DNA from: Candidatus Nitrospira nitrosa
GTDB lineage: Bacteria; Nitrospirota; Nitrospiria; Nitrospirales; Nitrospiraceae
DNA length: 64,000 nucleotides
Assembly (NCBI RefSeq): GCF_001458735.1
Contig: NZ_CZQA01000001.1
Span: 372,001-436,000, forward strand
Reading direction: 5' to 3'
Shown: piece after piece, positions 37,296 through 45,512 of the stretch
How the letters are laid out: each line of letters begins with the position of its first letter
Numbering within the stretch: position 1 is the first letter of the stretch
The notes under the pieces: model-generated
What the model was told of the DNA's origin: nothing
Databases searched by the model: none
The model's input: only the letters and a program-made list of their open reading frames with translations
Made by a program: the position numbers and the translations under genes

Positions 37296-37544
37296 ATGAT
37301 GCTGGCCCCAAAAACCTCGAAGGATCAAGTCACGTTGCCCAAGAATGCGCTAAAAGGCATTCCGAACACGGAGCACTTCGATGTCACCACCAAAGACGGG
37401 GTGCTGATATCCTCAAACCTGTCACCATGACAGAAACAGGGTCTCGACTGGCGGCCGTACGGAGAAAGATCAACAATCGAGGCATGGAGCCGGCTGACGT
37501 CGATCGCGCCATCGCCTGGGCACGAGGACGCCGAAACCGGCGCC
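37296..37544 (+). pseudogene. AbrB-type antitoxin split by a frameshift
   Basis: The first frame starts at ATG 37296 and gives APKTSKDQVTLPKNAL...TEHFDVTTKDGVLI, an AbrB/MazE-type DNA-binding domain. It then runs into an early stop at 37428. The continuation KPVTMTETGSRLAAVRRK...ADVDRAIAWARG lies in another frame. Removing one AT from the ATAT at 37407-37410 restores GVL-ILKPVT and a full-length antitoxin. It lies directly upstream of the PIN toxin gene, as expected for the pair. The tail has no stop before the PIN start, so the 3' end may be damaged too. Confidence 0.75.
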
Positions 37545-37946
37545 GTGCTCGACACGGACGTCATCATCTCGGCCTTGCTCTTCTCTGGACCACCGTCGCA
37601 ACTCGTCTCGGCCTGGCACTCCAGCCGTCTTCGACCGGTCGTCTCAGCTCCCATACTCGATGGATACATTCGTGTACTCGCCTATCCAAAGTTTGAACTC
37701 ACACCTGCGGAGATCCGTAGCGTGATCGAAGAGGAATTCCTCCCCTTTATAGAGTCCGTCAAAGCTATTCCGACAACTGTTGCCTATGTTCGAGACCCAG
37801 ACGATGCCAAATTCATCGCCTGCGCGGCAGCGGCAGGAGTCCGCTGGCTTGTCAGCAGAGACGACGATCTCTTGAGTCTTCGCCGGATTCAATCGGTCGA
37901 AATCGTTTCGATCACTGAATTTCTCTGCCTCCTGAAAGCCGAATGA
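37545..37946 (+). CDS. PIN-domain toxin
   Basis: A 133-aa PIN-domain ribonuclease-like protein (putative-toxin PIN_3 group). Acidic catalytic residues are visible in LDTDVIISALLFSG at the start, then in DPDDAKFIACAAAAG and LVSRDDDLL near the end. It starts with GTG 37545. The cognate antitoxin immediately upstream is frameshifted, so the toxin is either silent, tolerated, or neutralised by another antitoxin. It would cleave RNA if active. Confidence 0.82.
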   Translation: MLDTDVIISALLFSGPPSQLVSAWHSSRLRPVVSAPILDGYIRVLAYPKFELTPAEIRSVIEEEFLPFIESVKAIPTTVAYVRDPDDAKFIACAAAAGVRWLVSRDDDLLSLRRIQSVEIVSITEFLCLLKAE

Positions 37947-38020
37947 TAAAGTCCTGCAAAGCAAGCGGTGATCTGGATTGGATGCCTATAAAGGTAACCG
38001 CCCCTTTAACATCTTCCCTC

Positions 38021-38119
38021 TTGAACGTCGTCTTTGCCGACACGGCCTACTGGCTCGCCCTTGCCAATCCGTTCAATCGACACCATAGCCGGGCTGTCGA
38101 CTTGTCTTCGAGCCTGTGA
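38021..38119 (+). pseudogene. Truncated PIN-domain (VapC-like) remnant
   Basis: Thirty-two codons from TTG 38021 read VVFADTAYWLALANPFNRHH, the N-terminal strand and first acidic residue of a different PIN-domain protein. They then hit a TGA at 38117-38119. The remaining 100 or so residues expected of the family are absent downstream, where the sequence becomes AT-rich. It is a relic of a second toxin. Confidence 0.65.
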
Positions 38120-38543
38120 CCTGTCCAACTGTTGATTTTCCCTGCCTTCAACTCGGACTGGATGTAAAGAGTCTTTTCTCGCTGTAAATAGTTTTTACAG
38201 TCCATACCCTCCACCTGGAATTGTATAAATATACTAATACTTCGATTACTTACATCACTAGTAGTCTTACCTGACATCACTCGTAGAAGCTGGTCTTGTC
38301 AAGAGTTTTTACACTCGCTCAGAAAGTGATAGATAGATAGATAGACATAACAAATACTTACAAATTAGCATGATATCTGCTTAAACAAAGTCAGATTTAA
38401 TTCGGAGTTTCGAGAACAAACCATTCAAATCGCCAGTGTTTTGAGCGTTGATTTGCTGAAAGATTCAATTTGTCAGACCTTTTCTAATTCTTGACATGAG
38501 TGGAGTGGGGGCGTGTGTGCATCAACCAAGTGGAGGAGAGGAA
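38120..38543. other. AT-rich intergenic region before the PEP-CTERM gene
   Basis: About 420 AT-rich bases without a supportable gene. It contains an inverted repeat CTGTAAA-TAGT-TTTTACAG near 38182 and a GATA tetranucleotide run at 38328-38346. No clear sigma-54 or sigma-70 promoter could be assigned, although the strong ribosome-binding site of the PEP-CTERM gene lies at its right end. Confidence 0.5.
38328..38346. repeat. GATA tetranucleotide tandem repeat
   Basis: Four full GATA units plus a partial one in an AT-rich intergenic region. Such a run can vary in copy number by slippage. It lies about 200 bp upstream of the PEP-CTERM gene start. Confidence 0.8.
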
Positions 38544-39239
38544 ATGGGAATTAAAGTACGTATGGGCATGTGGGTCTTTCTTTCGATTTCACTTCTGAGC
38601 TCAGGACATGTCTTGGCGTTGCCGACCACCTGGGTGGACTGGACTTCGGCAGGTTCTGGACCCAGTGCAACAAGTACTGGGTCCGCAAATGGAGTCACCG
38701 TCAGTTTTACTGGAGACATTTATTTTACCCAAGCCGGCGGCGGGGTAAATTATTGGTCAGTAAGCCCCAGCACCTACACGCAACCTCCTGCAGTCGATAA
38801 TCCGCCTCCGTCCAGTGACATCATTGCATTGACGGGTGGCCCAGGGACAGGAATTCAAACATTGACATTCTCTACGCCCGTCGTAAATCCTGTTATGGCC
38901 CTCTTAAGTGTGGGAGCGCCTGGAACTGCAGTGACCTACGACTTTTCCGTTCCCTTTAATGTCCTCAATACCGGACCAGGTTATTGGGGCAGTGGGTTTC
39001 TCGCGTCTCTTCCTGGAGATCTACTCCTAGGCGAAGAAGGGCACGGTCTCATTCTATTCCCAGGGACATTCACATCGATCAGCTGGATCAATCCGACTGG
39101 GGAAGCTTGGCACGGGTTCACTGTGGGCCTACCAGGTTCAGCTGCGCCAGTCCCTGAGCCGTCGACCTTGCTCCTATTGGGATCTGGGCTCTTATGCCTC
39201 GTACCGCGGGTACGTCGGCTCATGCGCACGGATGAGTGA
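38544..39239 (+). CDS. PEP-CTERM sorting domain protein
   Basis: A 231-aa exported protein. The signal peptide ends near HVLALP. The mature part is Gly/Ser/Thr/Pro-rich and beta-like. The C-terminus has the PEP-CTERM signal: VPEPSTLLLLGSGLLCLV, then a basic cluster (PRVRRLMR). Such proteins are cut and anchored by exosortase in exopolysaccharide-producing bacteria. GTGGAGGAGAGG precedes ATG 38544. No exosortase gene is in the window, so sorting relies on a distant locus. A strong terminator follows. Confidence 0.9.
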   Translation: MGIKVRMGMWVFLSISLLSSGHVLALPTTWVDWTSAGSGPSATSTGSANGVTVSFTGDIYFTQAGGGVNYWSVSPSTYTQPPAVDNPPPSSDIIALTGGPGTGIQTLTFSTPVVNPVMALLSVGAPGTAVTYDFSVPFNVLNTGPGYWGSGFLASLPGDLLLGEEGHGLILFPGTFTSISWINPTGEAWHGFTVGLPGSAAPVPEPSTLLLLGSGLLCLVPRVRRLMRTDE

Positions 39240-39267
39240 CGACCTCGATCTTTATATGTGGATAGTA

Positions 39268-39296
39268 ACGGGCCACAGGGTATCCCTGTGGCCCGT
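39268..39296 (+). terminator. Strong rho-independent terminator-like hairpin
   Basis: ACGGGCCACAGGG and CCCTGTGGCCCGT form a perfect 13-bp stem around a TAT loop, followed by TCTGTATT. It lies 28 nt after the PEP-CTERM stop. The U-tract is weak but the stem is very stable. Confidence 0.85.
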
Positions 39297-39547
39297 TCTG
39301 TATTGTCTGAAACATTTGGAAGAATTCGTGCAGCTATCGTGGCATGCGCTATGAGTAGAGTAGCCATGTATGAATCCACATATCAAATAACGTTCTCCTT
39401 CCCTACAACCGACGAAGAGTGACCTGTCAAAACAGCATGGAGCCTGCTGAGAGCCAATTTTTCTGTACATCTCGCGTAGATACGCAATGATCTGGTTGCA
39501 AGGGTGAGACTGACTGAATGCCGCTATCAGACGTTCATAGTAATTTG

Positions 39548-40528
39548 TCAGTGGATGGAAAACGGCACCGGCACAAAGGTGACGACAAACACCGCGAAGG
39601 CGATCCATCCGACGATCGTCCTATTTCGGCCTAACGGCACATAGGGGTCCATGACCGGTGGATGGCCGAGGCCCCAAAATCCCGCCATGAAGGCCCAGAG
39701 CAACCAGCCTGGCCAGCCGACAAATCCCAAGACCAATAATATTGGGACAAAGACCATCGCCATGATCCGTTGTCGTCGGCCCCAGAGAGCATAGGCGACA
39801 TGGCCACCGTCGAGTTGACCGATCGGCAAGAGATTGAGTGACGTCACAAAGAGCCCGAACCAGGCGGCAAAGCCGATCGGATGGAGCACCACGTCGGCTT
39901 CCGGCGGAAGGGGCCCGATCACCAGCCAGGACAGGAACTGCAACAGCAACGGTTCACCCAATTGTAGTCCCAACGTGGCGGTTCGATCGACCACGGTCGA
40001 GAGATTCAGACCGACGATCAACGCCACGACGGCGACCACAAACCCTGCCAAGGGACCGGCGACGCCGATATCGAACAGCGCACGGCGGCTCAGAATCGGA
40101 CCCCGCATGCGAATAATGGCGCCGAAGGTCCCGATAAAATGCGGCAGGCCCGGAATGAACAATGGCAAGGAGGCGGGCACACGGTGAATCTTGGACAAGA
40201 CATAGTGCCCCAACTCGTGCGTGGTGAGGATAAAGAGTAAGGCTCCGGCAAACGGAATGCCCCGCCAGAGCATCTCAGGGGACGTCAGGAGAAAATTCAA
40301 CGGGCCGCGCGCCGGCCCATTGTAGGTTTGGTAGGCGCCGGCCCACAACGTCGTAAAAACCGTCAGGAAAAAGAGGACGATCGGCAAGGTCCATTTGGAG
40401 AAAAACGACGGCGGAACCTCGTCTTCGTCCTCCGTGACATTCACGATCTGGGGTGGAAGTTGTTCCCCCACATCAAGAACGCTCCTGTTCTCACGCTCTC
40501 GATGTTCCTCTCGTCCCAAGCCATCCAT
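39548..40528 (-). CDS. Site-2-type M50 family protease
   Basis: A 326-aa intramembrane metalloprotease. After an acidic cytoplasmic N-terminus come about seven membrane segments. The zinc motif is LTTHELGHYVLSK (HExxH) and the third ligand lies in SLNLLPIGQLDGGHVAYAL, the classic M50 pattern, so it should be active. Such proteases cleave membrane-anchored regulators. A 227-bp element with terminal inverted repeats lies upstream, between this gene and the XRE-MBL gene on the same strand. Confidence 0.9.
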   Translation of the reverse strand: MDGLGREEHRERENRSVLDVGEQLPPQIVNVTEDEDEVPPSFFSKWTLPIVLFFLTVFTTLWAGAYQTYNGPARGPLNFLLTSPEMLWRGIPFAGALLFILTTHELGHYVLSKIHRVPASLPLFIPGLPHFIGTFGAIIRMRGPILSRRALFDIGVAGPLAGFVVAVVALIVGLNLSTVVDRTATLGLQLGEPLLLQFLSWLVIGPLPPEADVVLHPIGFAAWFGLFVTSLNLLPIGQLDGGHVAYALWGRRQRIMAMVFVPILLVLGFVGWPGWLLWAFMAGFWGLGHPPVMDPYVPLGRNRTIVGWIAFAVFVVTFVPVPFSIH

Positions 40529-40543
40529 GTCAACTCTGCTTAG

Positions 40544-40770
40544 CCCGCATGATTCATGACAGTTCGTTGCTCATCGACTAGCGCGGGGTCCTGAATACCG
40601 TCGAGGGACGAAACCCTCAAGCCGCGTGGTGAGACCGGCGCGCGGAGTCTGGAGAATCTGAGGCGTACTCGTCCAGTACGTCGAGGATCCGCAGGACGAG
40701 CCCACCAGCCGCAGGCTCGTCGGAACAGCGGATCAGGGATAGCAGCAGAAGTGTTCATGAATCATGCGGG
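40544..40770. mobile_element. 227-bp MITE-like element with perfect 16-bp inverted ends
   Basis: CCCGCATGATTCATGA (40544-40559) and TCATGAATCATGCGGG (40755-40770) are perfect inverted repeats bounding a non-coding GC-rich interior with several internal dyads. The right end touches the stop codon of the XRE-MBL gene. No transposase is encoded. A related single end, CATGATTCACGAAC, occurs at 50527. It looks like a non-autonomous element or a structured intergenic repeat. Confidence 0.7.
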
Positions 40771-41613
40771 TTAGGAAAGCACGGCAAACGGATTGTGCTC
40801 GAGTTCTTCTTCTACGGTTGTGGCCGGTCCATGTCCTGGGAAAAGACGATAGTCGGGCGAGAGTGTCAGCACACGGTGAGTGACTGAACTGAGGTGTGAT
40901 GGATACAACGCTTTGGGATTAGACCGCCCGATCGATCCAGCAAAGAGAGTATCCCCCACAAAACAGACCGGTACCTGTACATCATCCGCACAGTAACAGA
41001 TCCCCCCCGGCGTATGGCCAGGCGTCGTCATACATCGAAGCGTGCGACGGCCGAACCTGATCATGAGATCATTATCCGGGGCCACCAGCAATTCCCGCCG
41101 TGGCCGCCAACTGAGGAGTTCCACATCCTCTGGTCCGAGGTAGACGGGAACCTCATACCGGTCGAGAATCTGTTCGATCCCATCGGCATGATCCGCATGG
41201 CCATGGGTCAAACAAATGCCGAGGAGTCTCAACCCACGACGGCGAAGCTGCTCCAGCATGAGTGGTGCGTTATAGGCTGTATCCACCAACAGCGCGTCGC
41301 CCTCATCATCGACGATGTACCCCTGGACCCCATACCCACTGACGGACCCCTGCACCATCTCCACCCATGGTGGCATACACTGGGCAACCGGCTCCCACTT
41401 ATTGATCGCGATCTGCTCCAGCGGCTCCACACGCAAGCCCAAGGCCTTCGCCAACGCGCGCACCTCGGCACGATCTTTCGGTTGATCCCCTCGTTCCAAC
41501 GCCGTAATATCGCCGCCAGGTAAACCCGTCATTCGGGCCACGTCGCCGACCGACAACCCTTGTCCCATACGTGATTTTTTCAGGATGTCACAGAAATCGT
41601 CTTCTAGCGGCAT
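40771..41613 (-). CDS. XRE-type HTH fused to a metallo-beta-lactamase-fold hydrolase
   Basis: A 280-aa two-domain protein. Residues about 8-65 form an XRE/Cro helix-turn-helix (LSVGDVARMTGLPGGDITALE). Residues about 80-275 form an MBL-fold hydrolase with THGHADHADG, a metal His in TTPGHTPGG, the bridging Asp in FVGDTLF and a final His in FPGHGPAT, so the site is complete and glyoxalase-II-like. The fusion suggests DNA binding tied to a small-molecule hydrolase or sensor. No binding site is evident. Confidence 0.88.
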   Translation of the reverse strand: MPLEDDFCDILKKSRMGQGLSVGDVARMTGLPGGDITALERGDQPKDRAEVRALAKALGLRVEPLEQIAINKWEPVAQCMPPWVEMVQGSVSGYGVQGYIVDDEGDALLVDTAYNAPLMLEQLRRRGLRLLGICLTHGHADHADGIEQILDRYEVPVYLGPEDVELLSWRPRRELLVAPDNDLMIRFGRRTLRCMTTPGHTPGGICYCADDVQVPVCFVGDTLFAGSIGRSNPKALYPSHLSSVTHRVLTLSPDYRLFPGHGPATTVEEELEHNPFAVLS

Positions 41614-41654
41614 ATATTAACCATGAGCAATGAGTTCTTTTTCCCTTCATCCTA

Positions 41655-41719
41655 GGCGTAGCGGCGAGGCTATGCGATGGTGGGCGCTGACATCGTGATC
41701 GACTCTCACCAGCTACGCC
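41655..41719. repeat. Inverted repeat upstream of the XRE-MBL gene
   Basis: GGCGTAGC (41655-41662) and GCTACGCC (41712-41719) are perfect 8-bp arms, with GGTG/CACC pairing further inside. It fills the gap between the M16 stop and the XRE-MBL start. It could be a terminator for the M16 operon or an operator. Confidence 0.4.
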
Positions 41720-41725
41720 ACCCCT

Positions 41726-43198
41726 TCACCCTTCCGGACTCAACTTAATCTCTTTTACATCTCCAAAGGTTGCGAGCGCTTTCGGCAAGGTCTCACCGGA
41801 CCCAACCGCAACAATCTTCAACCGATCCGGACGCAAATGTCTCTTGGCTGCGGCCTGAACCTGCTCCTTGGTCAGCGCCACGACCTTGGCTCGCAGCTGC
41901 TGCAGAAAGTCCTTCGGCAACCCATCGTACTCCAACTCGACCAGCCGGCTGACAATCGCCGAAGGGCTGGCAAAGGAAAACACGAACGAGTTCACATAGG
42001 CTTCCTTGGCCTCGGCCAGTTCGGTATCGCTCACCGGCTCCGCACGCATCCGTTCGATATTCGCCACAAACCGCTCAATCACTTCCTGGGTTGAGGTCAG
42101 CTTGGTTTCTGCCCGCATCAGCCAGACTCCTTGATCATGCGTACCTGTATGGAGACGACTGCCGACGGAGTAGGCCAGCCCCCGCTTTGTCCGTACATCA
42201 TTGAACAGGCGACTACGAAACGAACTTCCCCCTAAAATGTCGTTGGCGATAGCCAGGGCGACATAGTCGGGATCATTTTCCTTAATCGAGAGATGTCCCA
42301 GACGAAGATGGGTCTGCGACGTCTCTTTACTGACGAATCGGACCACCGGTCTGGACAGCTCCGCGTCCGGCACATCGGCAATCTTCAACTCCGGCACCGT
42401 TCCCTTTTTCCAGTCTCCGAAGACCTTGCGCAGTGCGGCGAGCATCTCATCTTTTTTGAAGTCGCCGGTCACACCGAGAATCATCCCATTGGGATGAATG
42501 GTATCGCGATGGAAGGTGAGGAGATCCTCTCTCGTAATCCGCGTGATCGAATCCAGGGAACTTTCTCGGGCACTAGGATGATCAGCTCCATAGAGCACCT
42601 TGGCAAATTCTCGACCAACGATGGACCCCGGATTATCCTGCCTTCGGCGAATCCCCTCGATCGCCTGCAGCTTGGCCAACTCCACGCGAGCCGGCTCGAA
42701 TGTGGGTCGTCGCAAGAGGCCAGCCAAGATTTCCAGCCCACGAGGCACATCCTTACTCAACACATCCAACGAAGCCGACCCTGATTGCCGCCCGATTCCG
42801 ATGCTCACATCGCCTGCGAATTGCTCTAGCTCCGCATCAACTTGCTCGGCCGACAGCCCTCCTCCGCCGCCCGTCCGCATGACCGCCCCTGTCATGGATG
42901 CCAATCCGATCTTGTCGATGGGATCAAGCCAGCTTCCGGTTCGCATCGTGACCGTCACCGACACGAGCGGCAACTCATGGTCTTCCAAAAGATAGACGAC
43001 CATGCCGTTCTCTAAAGTCATCCGCTCCGGCTCCGGCGGTAAAAACTCCACGGGTTGAAATGTCATGGTCCGAGGATCACCAAGTACCGGTTCCCCTGCG
43101 TACGCCGTGATGGCCGAGGCCTGTAGTACGGCCAGGCTCAACAATCCGGCTATGCGCCATCCCTTCACCCATCGGCCCTCACTCCTCACCATCCTCAT
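41726..43198 (-). CDS. M16 family peptidase subunit lacking the zinc motif
   Basis: A 490-aa secreted M16 (pitrilysin-like) protein with a signal peptide ending near ITAYAGEP. The fold markers are present (LENGMVVYLLEDHELPLVSV, GGSSFRSRLFNDVRTKRGLAYSV), but the HxxEH zinc motif is missing from the expected place after IGLASMTGAV. It is therefore the non-catalytic partner of the heterodimer. It overlaps the catalytic subunit gene by four bases, and the two probably form one periplasmic protease. Confidence 0.9.
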   Translation of the reverse strand: MRMVRSEGRWVKGWRIAGLLSLAVLQASAITAYAGEPVLGDPRTMTFQPVEFLPPEPERMTLENGMVVYLLEDHELPLVSVTVTMRTGSWLDPIDKIGLASMTGAVMRTGGGGGLSAEQVDAELEQFAGDVSIGIGRQSGSASLDVLSKDVPRGLEILAGLLRRPTFEPARVELAKLQAIEGIRRRQDNPGSIVGREFAKVLYGADHPSARESSLDSITRITREDLLTFHRDTIHPNGMILGVTGDFKKDEMLAALRKVFGDWKKGTVPELKIADVPDAELSRPVVRFVSKETSQTHLRLGHLSIKENDPDYVALAIANDILGGSSFRSRLFNDVRTKRGLAYSVGSRLHTGTHDQGVWLMRAETKLTSTQEVIERFVANIERMRAEPVSDTELAEAKEAYVNSFVFSFASPSAIVSRLVELEYDGLPKDFLQQLRAKVVALTKEQVQAAAKRHLRPDRLKIVAVGSGETLPKALATFGDVKEIKLSPEG

Positions 43199-44868
43199 GG
43201 CTGCACCTCGTTGCCCGACATGGCCGTTACACTTTTGCTGTGGCTTTTCTTGACCAACACGGCGACGGTTCGATTCGACCGGGTAAAGTATTGCGCGGCG
43301 ACCCGCTGGACCTCGGCAGCCGTGACCTTCGCTACGTTGTCACGTGACGTGAGAACGTAGCGCCAATTACCAGCGAGAGCCTGGTACAGAGCCAGTTGAG
43401 ACGCCAACCCACTGTTGGATCGTAGTCCGCGCACGAGATCCGCATCCAAGTTATTCAGCACTTTCTCCAGCTCCTGTGCTGAGACCGGCTCCTGCTTCAG
43501 CCGTTCAACCTCTTCATAAATCGCCGCTTCGACTTCCGCCGTCGTGTGGGGAGCCAATGGCGTGGCCGTGATCACAAACAGATTCGGCGCACGAACTCCG
43601 GGATGACTGGCATCGGACCCGACCGAGACGGCCAGACGTTTCTCCCGTACCAATTTCTGGTGCAAGCGGGACGTCAGGCCATCGCTGAGCACTGCATCGA
43701 TCACATCGCACACATCATCATCCGGATGGCCCAGGGTCGGCTTGTGATAACCGATCACGATCGCCGGCTCGGCATCAAATTCCACTTCGACCCGGCGTTC
43801 ACCTCGTTGTTCCGGTTCCACCGTTACCAAGGATGGTGCCGGCGGCGCGGCAGGAATCTTTCCAAACGTCCGCTCGATCAAGGCGATGACTTCCTTGGGA
43901 TTGATATCCCCCACCAAGGCAATCGTGGCGCGATTCGGACCATAATAGGTCTTGAAAAAGGCTTCTGTAGCCGCCGGTGTCAACGACAGGATATCGGATC
44001 CCCATCCGATGGTCGGAATCCCGTACCCATGGGCTCGGAATGCCGCCGAAGTGAAGGTTTCGAACAACAGCCCGTTCGGGCTGTCGTCGTTGCGCATCCG
44101 CCGCTCTTCCATCACGACGCCGCGCTCCTTGTAAAACTCGCGCAAGACAGGATTGGCCATCCGATCCGACTCGATCGCCGCCCACAAGGGCAGTCGATTG
44201 GAAGGTAAGCTGATCATGTACCGCGTCAGATCTTTCCCTGTTGAAGCATTGAGTCCCACACCACCGTGACGCTGGTACAGCAGTGCCATTTCATTGCCGA
44301 CCACATACTGACCGGCCTGTGCTTGCAAGGCCAAAAATCGCTTCTGCAGCGATTCGACTGTCGCTCGTTCGTCCGCCGTCGCCCCTCCCCCTTTCCCTGC
44401 CGCTTCTCGTTCCCGCAGATCGAGCTCCGTCCCGACAACGGCCAGCTCGGCGAGGATCGGTTTTTCTTTATCGTAATCGGTCGTTCCCACGACACGCGTG
44501 CCCTTGAAGGCCATGTGTTCGTAGAGATGGGCAATGCCCGTCTGACCGACCTGCTCATTGATACCGCCCACGGCGAAGGTAATGTTGATCGAGACAACCG
44601 GCGTCTGATGCCGCTCGACCATGAGCACCGTCAACCCATTGGCAAGCCGATGCTCGATCACCCGATCGGCAAAGCTTGGTGAGGCTGCCGACAGCGCATT
44701 GACGTTACAGACAAGACTGAGGGCCATGACAACAGCACAGATCGTGAAGCGTCCTTCGTGAAACGTGGGGCGTACTCCGAACGCTTGCAAGATATGCGGA
44801 GCAAGACGCGAGAGGCGGAGCCAAGGAAGACGCACTTCATCAGATACGAGTGATGGTTGAGTTTTCAT
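43195..44868 (-). CDS. M16 family zinc metallopeptidase, catalytic subunit
   Basis: A 557-aa secreted protease. A hydrophobic signal segment (CAVVMALSLVCNVNALSA) lies about 45 residues in. The zinc motif is HLYEHMAFKG (HxxEH) with the distal Glu around 75 residues on. The R/Y motif of the second domain is present (SDGLTSRLHQKLVREKRLAVSV). ATG 44868 overlaps the HAD gene stop (ATATGA); an upstream in-frame ATG at 44910 would lie inside that gene. It pairs with the next gene, which lacks the zinc site. Confidence 0.9.
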   Translation of the reverse strand: MKTQPSLVSDEVRLPWLRLSRLAPHILQAFGVRPTFHEGRFTICAVVMALSLVCNVNALSAASPSFADRVIEHRLANGLTVLMVERHQTPVVSINITFAVGGINEQVGQTGIAHLYEHMAFKGTRVVGTTDYDKEKPILAELAVVGTELDLREREAAGKGGGATADERATVESLQKRFLALQAQAGQYVVGNEMALLYQRHGGVGLNASTGKDLTRYMISLPSNRLPLWAAIESDRMANPVLREFYKERGVVMEERRMRNDDSPNGLLFETFTSAAFRAHGYGIPTIGWGSDILSLTPAATEAFFKTYYGPNRATIALVGDINPKEVIALIERTFGKIPAAPPAPSLVTVEPEQRGERRVEVEFDAEPAIVIGYHKPTLGHPDDDVCDVIDAVLSDGLTSRLHQKLVREKRLAVSVGSDASHPGVRAPNLFVITATPLAPHTTAEVEAAIYEEVERLKQEPVSAQELEKVLNNLDADLVRGLRSNSGLASQLALYQALAGNWRYVLTSRDNVAKVTAAEVQRVAAQYFTRSNRTVAVLVKKSHSKSVTAMSGNEVQP

Positions 44869-45512
44869 ATAAACAGCTCCGTGAGTTGTTCCGGTTTTTC
44901 GATGAACCAATCAGGCTGACAGGCTTCCATCTTCTGTCGATTGCCCATGCCGTACCCCACGGCACAGACCCGAATGCCTGCATTATGTCCGCCGTTGATA
45001 TCGTTCGTGCTGTCTCCGACAAGGACCGTCCGATCCTTCGGCACGCCCATTTTGCTGATGATGTGGAGGAGCATCCCTGGCTCCGGCTTCAATCCGAAGC
45101 CGTTGTCTCCGCCCACCATGTACATGAAATGTTGTGGCCCCAACCCATTCAAGATTACGCGCGTGTACTCAATCGACTTGTTCGTCGCGATCACTTTCTG
45201 CTTGTGAGCAAAATGCTCGAGCATGGGCTCGATTCCCGGGTAGAAGGTCGTCCGGTCCAAGCAGTGTTCGAGATAATGGCCTCGGAATACTTTCAAGGCT
45301 TCTTCAAATTTCTCCTGATTGCCTTCCCCAACCGCCAGACGCAGCAGCCGCTTGACCCCGTCTCCGACAAATCCGAAGATCTCTTCGAGAGGACGCTCAG
45401 GCAGTCCCAACTCTTTCAACGTGAAATTGACGGCATGAGCGATGTCCCATTTAGACTCGATCAACGTTCCGTCCAAGTCAAAGATCAGGAGATCCACCGG
45501 CGTCTGTGCCAT
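44865..45512 (-). CDS. HAD-family phosphatase (phosphoglycolate phosphatase-like)
   Basis: A 215-aa haloacid-dehalogenase hydrolase. Motif I is FDLDGTLIES, motif II IATNKS, motif III GLKPEPGML and motif IV VLVGDSTNDINGG, with a helical cap between I and II. The closest named activity is 2-phosphoglycolate phosphatase (Gph), but specificity cannot be read from sequence. Its stop overlaps the M16 start and its start overlaps the stop of the upstream secreted-protein gene, so the four genes form one operon. Confidence 0.88.
   Translation of the reverse strand: MAQTPVDLLIFDLDGTLIESKWDIAHAVNFTLKELGLPERPLEEIFGFVGDGVKRLLRLAVGEGNQEKFEEALKVFRGHYLEHCLDRTTFYPGIEPMLEHFAHKQKVIATNKSIEYTRVILNGLGPQHFMYMVGGDNGFGLKPEPGMLLHIISKMGVPKDRTVLVGDSTNDINGGHNAGIRVCAVGYGMGNRQKMEACQPDWFIEKPEQLTELFI

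Noticed and set aside
38328-38346. GATA run considered as a CRISPR or origin iteron
   Set aside because: It is a simple 4-bp microsatellite with no spacers and no initiator gene nearby.
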